From Luscinia megarhynchos (Eukaryota > Chordata > Aves > Passeriformes > Turdidae), in the NCBI GenBank assembly GCA_034336665.1, contig JAPFBE010000002.1:20066906-20130905 (forward strand): a stretch of DNA of 64,000 nt, in the 5' to 3' direction. The translations under genes and the position numbers were made by a program. Each line of letters starts with the position of its first letter. Position 1 is the first letter of the stretch. The notes beneath the pieces were generated by a model, which was not told where the DNA came from, made no database searches, and saw nothing but the letters and a program-made list of their open reading frames with translations. Positions 53,003 to 62,503 of the stretch are shown piece by piece.

Positions 53003-56000
53003 ACATCATTTTGTTAATAATGACTGAACATTTTGTAAGGATTGTTAAAAGCTAAATTCACAACTGGAGCTGTTCTGACTGGACATAACTGTTTTGTTTT
53101 GCTTTCGTGATGCCTTAAGGTTCTCTCTTTTAGTCAGTCACTTCTCTGGTGCTAATGAAAAGCCTTGCTGCAAATGCTCCAATTTAATTATTATTCTGTG
53201 ACCACTCCTATACCCCCCAGCCCCAAATTGCACCAACATGAACACCAGTGGCAAACAAGCACAAACAGGGCATGAAAAAGGTCAAAGAAAATTTGTTTTC
53301 AACATTAAAAGAGTATTTCTGCAAAACTCTTCTCAGCACCTGCTGAGTCCTTATAGCCTTTAGCATTTTCTGCACTCCTGCAAACTGCTCATTTCACAGA
53401 GAGGCAAGGAGGAAATATCTGGAAGAGGAAAGCTGACATTGAGGAGGATCCTTCTCCAGCCATTCGTGTCTATCATGTGAAGCTCCAGGCTGCCTTGAAC
53501 AGCCACAGTGCAGGGGGAGGAATGTGGACAGACTTTCCCCCCATTTCAGTGCAAACGAGTCGAAGCAGGGAAACTCCTTGCAGGCCCAGCCTGCAGATGG
53601 GTGCACAGGGGATGTGGCTGAGCCACCACACTCTGTTTGGCACATTCAGGTTTTATAGCAAGCCACACAGGCATCTTTTTCTTAAGGTCTGCTGCAATGT
53701 TCAGTCACTTGCAGCTGCCACCAGGGAGGTTTAGCACATGCAGGCTTACATACAGACGTTTTTACCCACCAGAAGGTTCAATAAGTAACAGAAAAACCCT
53801 GTCTTGAGCCCTTCCTGTGACTGCAAAATCCCAGGGCAGGGGATGGAGCATGCCTTGCTCCAAAGGCTAAACACTGAGGGCAAAGCACAGCTGTCAGAGC
53901 TTCTCTGCCCAGTCACCACGAGTGCTGTGGCACGAAACACTGATAGAATCGGCATGGCCTTTGCTCTTCTCCTTGATTCTCCAGAATGCCCTTGAATAAA
54001 TCCTGCTTCCTCCCTGGTTAGGAAAGAGGGATGCTGGTCTGAAATCAGCTTAGTCATGACCACTGATGCAGTTGCACAGCATTTGCTGAAACAAAGAAAC
54101 TTTTTCTACCCACACCCAATCTGATATTACACTATCCTGGCCTAAAATAATGCATTTTTGGAAGTACTTGTCAAGAGCAACAATTTTGCTAGCAAATACC
54201 ACCACAGAGGAACACTGGAAAACAAGCAAGCACAAAAACCTGCAGTAAATGAGACCTCGGAAACTACAATATTTCTTTTATTTAGGAGGAACAAAGAACC
54301 TCATGTGTGTCAGGAACAAACAGAAATCTGCCTCCAGCCTTCACAAATGAATAATCATGTGTAGAAAACATAGCGTTTTTGTTAAAAATAAAGATGTAAT
54401 TTGCAATTAACCAAGGAACAAGAGCTATTTCTTCTAGAGCCAAACTAGTGAGGCTTTTAAAACTGGCATATTCTGATCTCATCTGTTTCCCTATGGGCAA
54501 AGAAGCCAATCTTGAGCTTTCCTGCTGCAGATCAAAGTCATGGCTACAAATGCTAGTAAAACAAAGTCTCCTCTAGTGTCAAGAAAACAGGATAAAAAGC
54601 AAACAAGCACAAACTTCTGCACAAGGCCATAAGACAAAATGGGAGAGTTCTTCTGCCGTGCTAAGAAAGCTGAACATCTACTAAGTCTTGGATTTCAACA
54701 AATACAAGATTATTATGATAGGAGACTGGTTGCCATATATGAGTCAAGTCTCTGGGGAATCGGATTTTTATTTTCCTTCCTGTTCAAGGGACAGTTGTTC
54801 ATATATTTATTTGCATTGCCATAACGTGGAGATGCAGGCTGTGATCAGAGGTCCATTGTGTGAGGTGCTGTACACACAGTTTATCAAAACAGCCTCCGCT
54901 TCAGAGACCCTCCAGTCTAAACAGGGAAATTCTAGAAGTCCCCAGGGGAAACAAAAGCTTGTAAGGTTTCCAAGAGAGAACCAGAAAGTCTTTGGAAAAG
55001 CATCTTTGGGTGGCATTTTAGACCAAACGGAAATCTTGATGCTCTCATTTCAGTGATAAATTTCCTTGGGTTCATGTCATTAAAAATCTTACCTGTATTT
55101 TCTCAGCAATTAGATCAAAACAGTTGCAGATAATAAAAGTGAGGCTTGAAGTTTGTGCCCACTGCAAAACCTAAGCAGAGTACCTTGCTATCAGAGAATT
55201 CATTGCTTTATGAATTCTCACAATTCCTTCTCAAGCATCAGGTACCAGAAATGCCTCATTTACTGCTCATCTGCAAACATTACAAACTAATTCCTTGTCA
55301 CTCCACTACTTGTTCCATCTTTCTTGAAGACCAAGGGAACTTGGAAAAACTCAGACAGCTTGTCTGCATGAGTGACTGTCCTGTGGGGGAGAGAGCAATA
55401 GAAGTTCTGAAGGCAAGTCTACTGGGGCATTTTCAAAATTAAGGCCTGAAATATCTTGAGAAGGACACTTTGAAAACAATCTTTTCAAAGAAAATGATTC
55501 CCAGATTTGTTTATGTAAGAAAAAAAAAATGTGCAAAACAACAGAAACAGGTGTGTAGCTATACAAATTATCTTGCATCCATTTAGAGACAAAATTATTA
55601 AACATAAGGCACAATGAAATGTCACCCTCTAAACATGAATATGCACTAGAAAGAGAAATGTGGGCATTTTAACAAGAAAGAAATAAATGGTGGGCAGGAG
55701 ACAAGGAGTTTAGGGAGATATGCTTTCCTGGGAATGGAGCTGTTTGAGATCATATTCCTCCTTCTCTGTTCTAGAAAACAAAAGGATGAAGCAGGGAACA
55801 CAAAAACGCAAGGGTAGTGCCAAGATGACACTTACCTTCGTGTTCATTCAGAATCACAGCATCATGAGGCCCCTTGCCTGTGAACCTCCTGTCTTTTTCC
55901 AGCAACAGACTGCTCCCTTTGGTTTCTGAATGGACTTCAGAACTGTCTACTTCAAAGAAAGAGATGGATAGACTGAAAAGATCCTTGCTCCTCAGCTGTG

Positions 56001-57172
56001 TGGTTGATAGAGCTTCATCACTTAAAAATTATTTCTCCTAAAGGCACTCTAGATATGCATTAAACTTCTATCCTACATCTTGGCAAGAAGTGGAGATCTT
56101 ATAAGGAGTATTACTTCTGCTGAGATGTGCTGGAGGACAAGGTGAGAAAGAGGAGAAAGCAGCACATTTCTCACTGGTTATTCAGACCAAGCTGCACCCC
56201 TTCACTTTCCTTTGTGAACATAAGTAAAGCACATTTATATTCCTATAGAAATATGGCTGCTAGATCAGTGGACAAAAATCTGACGTGGGAATTCACTGAA
56301 TTATTGGAATTTAAGGGAGAAAAAATTGTTTAAATATTCACAAGAAGTACTTAACTGGTAGAAGATGTAAATTCTATCCATTTTACCACTTATGCAGTTA
56401 GGTTCTGATCTTATGTTTCAACAGTTGAACACAGTAAAAATACTTTACTAAGGTCAGATTGCAAGCGTTGTTTTTCCTCTAAGCAAATAATGGCATAATC
56501 TACTTTAGCACTGCTAGCAGTTAAGAGCACCATAAAGATTTTTTTTTTACACCATCTTCAGAGTTACAAAGATGTTAATCCCTGATAGAAGTGGAGGAGC
56601 TAATTTTGTAAAAAGCAGAATGTGCCTGATTTAGTAAAGGGATTTCTGTTCTGAAGCTTTCAAATCTCTTGTTCACCTTCCTGTCAATCACTGAAGTGAA
56701 TCAACCTTTTAGTGGAAGCAACTAATCATCTAATCTAGAGAGAGAAAAAAGGGTATAAAGAAAGCTAGTTCAGCAGTATGGCAGCCCAGCATGCTGTGCT
56801 CCAGACATGAGATTTTAAATTCTTTAGTTGACAAATGACCTTTAAAAGTACATGGATGTGAAGAACAAAGGGAGATGAGAGCCCAAAGTATTCAAAAGAA
56901 AGTGCAAGTCAGGGTCTTGGTCCTGCACAGGCTGACCTGGTGAACTTCACCACTGTCAGCCTCTGGAAACCTTCTATTCCAAAGCAAGGAGAAGACTGCA
57001 GAGTTGTTGGACAAAACCTGCTAAAACATTGTCATGTAGGTGTTTTTATAAATTTTACTGATAACAAATTCCTAGACAGCAAGTGTTTTACCAAACATGG
57101 ATGCAATGCTCCTTCAAATCAGCTGCTGTGCCCTTGTGTGACTGAAATGGTCCTTAAGACAGTGGCTTCAAG

Positions 57173-57235
57173 GAGTTTTTTTTATTTTTGAGGGTTTGGT
57201 TTTTTGTTGTTGGTTGGTTGAATTGGGGTTTTTAA
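57173..57235. repeat. T/G-rich low-complexity tract
   Basis: Long T runs alternate with GG and TTGG steps. Similar tracts occur near 8733, 19420 and 26464 in this window. No gene or transposon end is attached. Confidence 0.75.
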
Positions 57236-58367
57236 ACTTAAACTCTGGTTAGCAAAATGAGTCTAAAATATGCTTAATTCTTAAGCCACAGCCATTCAAG
57301 TGGAGCTAGGGATTTGATATGAAGCAATAATTCTGACATTTTAAAAATCACTGGAAAAACCACTGATACTTCACCAAAGCACTGACAAAATGAAAACCTG
57401 GAATCCCATACTTTTAGTCTTTATTAGTTCACCACTCTTCAGCTGACCATGTTATTTGTGCCTGGAACATTAACTGGACCTGCTCTAAAATCTATCCAGT
57501 AGACAGAGGTTCCTGTGCTTTGGATCAGCTATTCTAATCTAGCAAATTTCTTTTTTTGTAGTGAAGTTTAAGGCTTTGAGAAATGTGCAGCCTTTTTTAT
57601 ACTTATACAAGAATAAGCTTAAACTTTAAATTCACTAAATTAAACCTGTTATTGCCAAGGACCACAATGAAGGGAGATATTTATTTAACATGATTTCCAC
57701 TAATGTCAAGGACTCAGGTCATGGTTTATGGCTGTTTCTTATGTAATGAACTTGAAAGATGCAAAAGGATTCCATTTTAGGACAGAGTTAAAATGAGGTA
57801 TTTAATAAACTAAAAGCCAGTGCATACTGTGTTGCAAGCCCACAGTGTTCCACAGTGTCAATTGCTGCCTAAGCCATTAAAGAAATTAAATGGATTAAGT
57901 TTCAAAAATAACCTGTGAGCTATTGAGAAACAATTTCTGCTGCCCCTCAAGACAACCTCTGTATTACCAACGAAGATTAGGGTAGCCTGAAACCCTCCCC
58001 TGGTTTTGCACTGGATGGGAACATGCACTCAAGCCTTCCAGCCTAAATATGAGGTTCTTAGGAGCTTGAACCACCAAGTGAAGCTCTTCACTTCCTTCAG
58101 CTTCACACAAAGACCACATCATGCCACGATTTTACATTCTCTGAGTACCCACAAATCAGTTTGAATGCAAAACTGGCCTAAACTTATGCAAAAGATGCAA
58201 GTTACTACTGCTCAGAACTTGTAGTCTGCATGGAAATAAACTATTATCTGCCCAGCTACAGACAGTGGCAAAAATTTCCCACCTGCACATTTCCTGCATG
58301 TTCCTTTTGTTGTTCTGGTATTTCTTAGCCTATTATGTGGTAATTGATTACCACCACCAGGGGAGAT

Positions 58368-59016
58368 TGTCCTGGGTTGATAATTTGACTGACTCCTCAC
58401 CCTGCCCCCCCTTGGCCATGAAGCTGTCTGCTCCCGGGGGAGGGGCCGCCTGGGCTCTGCTCTGCGGAATGGCCTTGGTTTGCCACGGGCTTGGCTTGGG
58501 GGGTGCTCGCACGGCTGCGCGCTTGGCTCTGGCTACTGCTGCGGGTGGCTATCGCTGCTGTGGTGGTGGCTCGTGGCCTGGTTTGTGAGTTAGCTGTTTT
58601 TTGGGTTTTTTTTCTTGATTTTTTTTGACTTTATATTGCTTGAATTATTCGGTTTAGCTCGCTGCTGTTTAAGGCTTGCTGGCTATTCCGGCTGTTTTTT
58701 CTTTCTCTCTCTCCCCCTCTCCCTTCTCCCCCTCACCCCCGAGGATTCAGCACCAGCTCCGGAGGAACCCTGCGGCCTGCTGCTGGACACCGGCCAGAGA
58801 AGCATTTCGCCCTTCTAGTGAAGATCAAAGCGTCCAAGTTTCTCTCTCGGTGAAAACTTTTTGTCACCTGGGTCTGTGCTGGGAAGTGTTTCTCTTGTAT
58901 GTGTTAATAAATAGGTTTTTTTCCACTTTTCCCCCTGAGTGAAATTTTTTTTTCTTATTTCCTGGGAAGCTCTTCTGGGGGTTTTTTCCTAAGTTTTGTC
59001 CAAACTTGGACATTCA
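58368..59016 (+). repeat. 5' LTR of the ERVL provirus
   Basis: The proposed LTR starts with TGTCCTGGG at 58368 and ends with CA at 59015-59016, about 650 bases. Inside are a GC-rich, CpG-bearing block (about 58420-58590), a weak TATA-like TTATATT (58631-58637), a C/T-rich tract (about 58698-58740) and AATAAA at 58906-58911. This is the U3-R-U5 order of a retroviral LTR. Composition jumps sharply from the AT-rich flank at the left end. The right end is less certain: CA at 59029-59030 is an alternative, and no 3' LTR is available for comparison. The frames crossing this region (58265-58588 and 58615-58942) are not genes. Confidence 0.75.
58906..58911 (+). promoter_or_regulatory. AATAAA polyadenylation signal in the LTR
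   Basis: This is the canonical hexamer, about 270 bases downstream of the TATA-like element. It is followed by a T-rich stretch and GT-containing sequence that could act as the downstream element. It probably marks the R/U5 side of the LTR. Confidence 0.65.
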
Positions 59017-59021
59017 TTATT

Positions 59022-59039
59022 TGGTGGACACGTGCAGGG
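59022..59039 (+). other. Possible primer-binding site
   Basis: A TGG trinucleotide, expected opposite the CCA end of a primer tRNA, begins five bases after the proposed LTR end: TGGTGGACACGTGCAGGG. It shares TGGTG with leucine-tRNA sites known from ERVL elements, but the rest does not match that pattern well. It is also only an imperfect, gapped match to an isoleucine-tRNA end. Its position supports it and its sequence leaves the primer open. Confidence 0.35.
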
Positions 59040-59104
59040 GGAGGGAGAAAGTGGAAAAAACTTTAATAACATCTTGTTTTTAATTGGCCTGTATTGATAT
59101 CAGT

Positions 59105-61093
59105 ATGTTTTTTGAAGCCGTGATGTCTGTTGGATTGGAAGCCTGCCTGTATGTTTGCTCTTTAGAGTTTTTTGAGATCTTAATACCCCTGTGGTCTCTG
59201 GGCCTCTTCTCTTACTCAGAGATAGCCCCAGTGTTGTCTCTAGCACGTAGTTTTTTCATGAAAGGGGTATTAACCAAAATACTCATTGGGCTAGGCTTGG
59301 TTGTAATGATCTGCCAGAAGTTTATGAAGGTGTTAGAATCCACTTCAGGGATGTACAAGTCGTGGTTTGTGTTGTGCACTCAATTCATTAGAGGAGAAGC
59401 AAGCAAAGAGGATTTTTTGCCTTTGTTTTCCTTCTTCTCCCCTGAATTATTTACATCTCTGTTAGAAAATGTTCAGCTCTCCCTGAGTGTAAAGGAAACC
59501 ATCTTTCTGGTATTTAATTTAGTAAGTTTTTTCTATACTGTCTGCAGTTTATACAAAATGAAAGCTGAGATTTCTAGGGATGCAGGTGTTACAACCCCTG
59601 ATTCGGTAGCAAAGCAGAGTGTGAAGAATTCTGAGTGGTGTGGCAAATGGGAGGAACTGGGCCAAATTCTAAAAGAGTTTTCTGAACCTATAATCTGGGA
59701 TTTTTCATCTGAACAAATTCAAGACCCAGTCAAGATTGCAAAGTACTTAAAAGAAAAGTGTCAGGACAATTCTAAGAAAAAGAGAATCACTGCAGTGAGC
59801 TGGGCTCTGGCATACGCTTATCGAACCCTGTTAGATAGTGTAGGACAACAAACAAAGGAGAGGGAACAGGGAGATAACGTAGCTACTATTCCAGTTACTC
59901 AGACTGCAGTTAACACCTCAGGCTCCAGGACAGGGGCAAAATTAGACAGCAAGCTTCAACCTATGGCTGTGGCTACCAGTACCAGGAGTAGAAAGTGCGC
60001 AAAGAAAACAGATCGGCCGGTGGAGGATGATGATGATGAGGATGCAGGAGAAGGACCTTCAACTCCCCCTGATATAAAATCCGGAGTTAAAGTGACTGAT
60101 GAGAGATCAGAAACTAATAACTTTTCCCTGAAAGATCTTCGTGGTCTAAGAAAAGATTATACAAGGCGACCTGATGAATCCGTAATTAGTTGGCTGGTCC
60201 GGCTTTGGGATGCGGCAGGTGAAGCAACCACCCTGGATGGCACGGAAGCGAGACATTTGGGATCCCTGTCTCAAGATCCAGTCATCGATCAAGGTATGAT
60301 GAGGGGAGCTAGTCCTCAGAGCCTCTGGTCACGTGTATTGGACAGTGTGGCACAAAGATATCTCTGCGCTGATAACCTGTACATGCAGCAAACCAGATGG
60401 AAAACCATCGAGCAGGGAATCCAACGTTTGAGAGAGATGGCGGTGGCAGAAATTATTTTCTCAGATGATGTAACAACTAGAAATCCAGATCTGGTACCGT
60501 GCACACCGATTATGTGGAGGAAGCTTGTGAGGCTTGGACCATCTGAATATGCCTCAGCTCTTGCAATAATGAAACCAGAAGACACATATGAGACAGTGCT
60601 TGATATGGCAAAGAAGCTTCGGGCGTACGCTGATGCTGTGCATGGCCCAACGCATGCCAGAATTGCAGCCGTGGAAACACGTTTACAGAACTTGGAGGAT
60701 AAGTTGGAGGAAAACCATAAGAAGCTGAGAGAGGAAATCAAGGAGGATCTCCTCCAAATCTCAGCTGTGCAAATCAGACGTCCTGGCAGTCAACGCAGAC
60801 ACTCCTCTGCTGAGGAGAGAAGGTACACCCCACGCGCGGAGTTGTGGTTTTTCTTGCGTGACTGCGGAGAAAACATGAAGAGGTGGGATGGAAAGCCCAC
60901 AGCTGTTCTGGCACGACGAGTGCGTGATTTGAAGGAAGACAAGGCTCAACAAGAAGGTTCCACCAGAAAGAGAGCAGCTCCAGTCGCCCGGAACCACAGT
61001 GCCACATATGAGGAGGATGATGACGACATGTCCGATCCACTTGAAGGAACTTCTAAGACCTATGCCCCCGTCAAAAAGGACAAACAGGCTTAG
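59105..61093 (+). CDS. gag: ERVL gag-like polyprotein, 662 codons, intact
   Basis: This is the structural polyprotein of the retrovirus. The open frame extends upstream to a TTG at 59084, but the first ATG is at 59105, with A at -3; a second is at 59123. Residues 1-150 are strongly hydrophobic, with membrane-like helices at about 55-71 and 131-150 and a weaker one at about 12-35. Residues 175-250 form a Trp-rich, helical, matrix-like region. Residues 280-335 are a linker with an acidic run (about 307-313). Residues 340-510 look capsid-like, with a conserved-looking SWLVRLWDAAGEATTL segment. Residues 515-555 form a charged coiled coil. The tail has basic stretches, WDGK near 594 and an acidic patch at 636-641. 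No CCHC zinc knuckle and no PTAP, PPxY or YPxL late motif is seen. The gene ends in TAG (61091-61093), with protease in the same frame. Confidence 0.88.
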   Translation: MFFEAVMSVGLEACLYVCSLEFFEILIPLWSLGLFSYSEIAPVLSLARSFFMKGVLTKILIGLGLVVMICQKFMKVLESTSGMYKSWFVLCTQFIRGEASKEDFLPLFSFFSPELFTSLLENVQLSLSVKETIFLVFNLVSFFYTVCSLYKMKAEISRDAGVTTPDSVAKQSVKNSEWCGKWEELGQILKEFSEPIIWDFSSEQIQDPVKIAKYLKEKCQDNSKKKRITAVSWALAYAYRTLLDSVGQQTKEREQGDNVATIPVTQTAVNTSGSRTGAKLDSKLQPMAVATSTRSRKCAKKTDRPVEDDDDEDAGEGPSTPPDIKSGVKVTDERSETNNFSLKDLRGLRKDYTRRPDESVISWLVRLWDAAGEATTLDGTEARHLGSLSQDPVIDQGMMRGASPQSLWSRVLDSVAQRYLCADNLYMQQTRWKTIEQGIQRLREMAVAEIIFSDDVTTRNPDLVPCTPIMWRKLVRLGPSEYASALAIMKPEDTYETVLDMAKKLRAYADAVHGPTHARIAAVETRLQNLEDKLEENHKKLREEIKEDLLQISAVQIRRPGSQRRHSSAEERRYTPRAELWFFLRDCGENMKRWDGKPTAVLARRVRDLKEDKAQQEGSTRKRAAPVARNHSATYEEDDDDMSDPLEGTSKTYAPVKKDKQA

Positions 61094-61978
61094 AGAAGCC
61101 CTGCCTCTAGCCAGGGTGAGGCCAGGGAAAACCGAGTGTTTTGGACCGTGTGGATTCGGTGGCCTGGCACATCGAAACCACAGAAGTATAAAGCTTTAGT
61201 GGATACAGGAGCACAGTGTACTATATTTCCATCAGGATGTGTCGGAGAAGAGACCGTTTCTATTGCTGGTGTAACAGGTGGATCACAGGACTTTACCATA
61301 GTGGAAGCGGAAATGAGTCTAACCGGAAGAGAGTGGAAGAGATACCCGATTGTGACTGGCCCAGAGGCCCCGTGTATTTTGGGAATAGATTTCCTTCAAA
61401 GCGGGTATTTTAAGGACCCAAAAGGCTTCAAGTGGGCATTTGGGATAGCGGCTGTGATGGCAGAGAGAATCCGGCAATTGAACACCCTGCCCGGACTATG
61501 TGAGAATCCAATTGCCGTGGGACTCCTGAGGGTAGAGGAGCAGAGGGTACCGATTGCCACTTCGATAGTACATCGTCGGCAATACAGAACCACTCGGGAT
61601 GCTGTGATTCCGATCCATAAGATGATCCGGGAGCTGGAGCGCCAAGGGGTGGTGAGCAAAACCCACTCACCCTTCAACAGCCCCATCTGGCCTGTGCGCA
61701 AGTCTGACGGAGAATGGAGACTGACTGTGGACTACCGTGCATTGAATGAAGTCACCCCACCGCTGAGCTGCCGTGCGGACATGCTGGAGCTCCAGTACGA
61801 GCTGGAGTCCAAGGCAGCAAGGTGGTATGCCACCATTGACATTGCCAATGCATTTTTCTCCATTCCTTTGGCAGCAGAATGCAGGCCTCAGTTTGCTTTC
61901 ACCTGGAGGGGCGTGCAGTACACCTGGAACCGACTGCCCCAGGGTGGAAGCACAGCCCCACCATCTGCCATGGGCTGA
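61094..61978 (+). pseudogene. pol: pol segment 1: protease and N-terminal reverse transcriptase
   Basis: This segment directly follows the gag TAG in the same phase, so the protease is presumably made by stop readthrough or from a gag-pol precursor. It has no credible ATG of its own: the GTG at 61136 is internal. The aspartic protease has LVDTGAQ, with the catalytic Asp codon at 61202-61204, and ILGIDFL near 61378. The reverse transcriptase begins around 61590 and has the finger segment SPFNSPIWPVRKSDG, LTVDYRALNEV, and ATIDIANAFF with the first catalytic Asp codon at 61838-61840. The frame breaks just after LPQG: one base appears lost in the short G run at 61942-61944, and the original frame then hits TGA at 61976-61978. 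Confidence 0.88.
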
Positions 61979-62106
61979 TCCAGGCTGCACTGGAAAAAGG
62001 TGAGGCTCCAGAACATTTGCAGTACATCGATGACATCATTGTGTGGGGAAACACAGCAGAAGAAGTGTTTGAGAAAGGAGAGGGAAATTATCTGAATTCT
62101 CCTTGA
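61942..62106 (+). pseudogene. pol: pol segment 2: reverse transcriptase catalytic centre, shifted frame
   Basis: The homology continues here in another frame from the break near 61942. It includes SPTICHGLIQAAL and the catalytic YIDD (codons 62023-62034) within QYIDDIIVWGNTAEEV. It then loses homology after FEKGE and stops at TGA (62104-62106). The two reverse transcriptase aspartate motifs therefore lie in different frames, so this copy cannot make a working enzyme by ordinary translation. The YIDDIIVWGN form is typical of ERVL elements. Confidence 0.85.
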
Positions 62107-62503
62107 AGCCAGTTTTGCCATCAAGAAGAATAAAGTTAAGGGACCTGCCCGTGAGATCCAGTTCCTAGGAGTGAAGTGGCAAGATGGAAGACGTCAGATT
62201 CCTACTGATGTTATTAATAAAATCACAGCTATGTCTCCACCTACTAACAAAAAGGAGACACAAGCTTTCTTGGGTGCTATAGGCTTTTAAAGAATGCACA
62301 TCCCCAAGTACAGTCAGATTGTGAGCCCTCTTTACCAGGTTACTCGGAAGAAGAATGATTTTCATTGGGGCCCAGAACAACAACAAGCCTTCATCCAGAT
62401 TAAACAAGAGATCGCCCATGCAGTAGCTCTTGGCCCCGTCAAGACAGGGCCAGATGTGAAAAATGTGCTCTACTCTGCAGCTGGAAACCACGGTTTGTCT
62501 TAG
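62096..62503 (+). pseudogene. pol: pol segment 3: reverse transcriptase thumb/connection, two stops
   Basis: Homology returns to the original pol frame at about 62096, after an in-frame TGA at 62093-62095. The segment carries FAIKKNKVKGPAREIQFLG and KKETQAFLGAIGF, which resemble the end of a retroviral reverse transcriptase palm and its thumb. TAA at 62288-62290 interrupts it, and the frame then continues with IPKYSQIVSPLYQVTRKK and a WGPEQQQAF segment typical of the connection domain. A second stop, TAG at 62501-62503, ends it. Tryptophan is common at that position in related elements, so a G-to-A change is a plausible cause. The decay is by point changes and small shifts, not by large deletion. 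Confidence 0.85.

Larger units (their letters stand above)
43928..58367. other. Non-coding avian DNA up to the provirus
   Basis: The block is AT-rich and gene-poor. Noted within it are a CRE/octamer-like site cluster (44995-45027), a weak exon candidate (45887-46081), an A-rich tract (49081-49110), an ATT trinucleotide run (52984-53002) and a T/G-rich tract (about 57173-57235). The longest other frame (minus strand, 51095-51586, 163 codons) shows no domain motif. I see no exon chain, tRNA or further transposon that I can defend. Confidence 0.5.

Noticed and set aside
1..58367. CRISPR arrays, bacterial operons, defence islands
   Set aside because: I saw no regularly spaced repeats, operon-like gene packing or prokaryotic gene families. 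The sequence is vertebrate.
58265..58588. 107-codon plus-strand frame at the LTR edge
   Set aside because: It crosses the flank/LTR boundary at 58368 and is made of GC-rich U3 sequence, with no protein resemblance.
59084..59104. gag starting at 59084
   Set aside because: The codon at 59084 is TTG. In a vertebrate context the first ATG at 59105 is the better start.
60316..60741. 141-codon minus-strand frame inside gag
   Set aside because: It is a shadow of the gag coding frame on the opposite strand.
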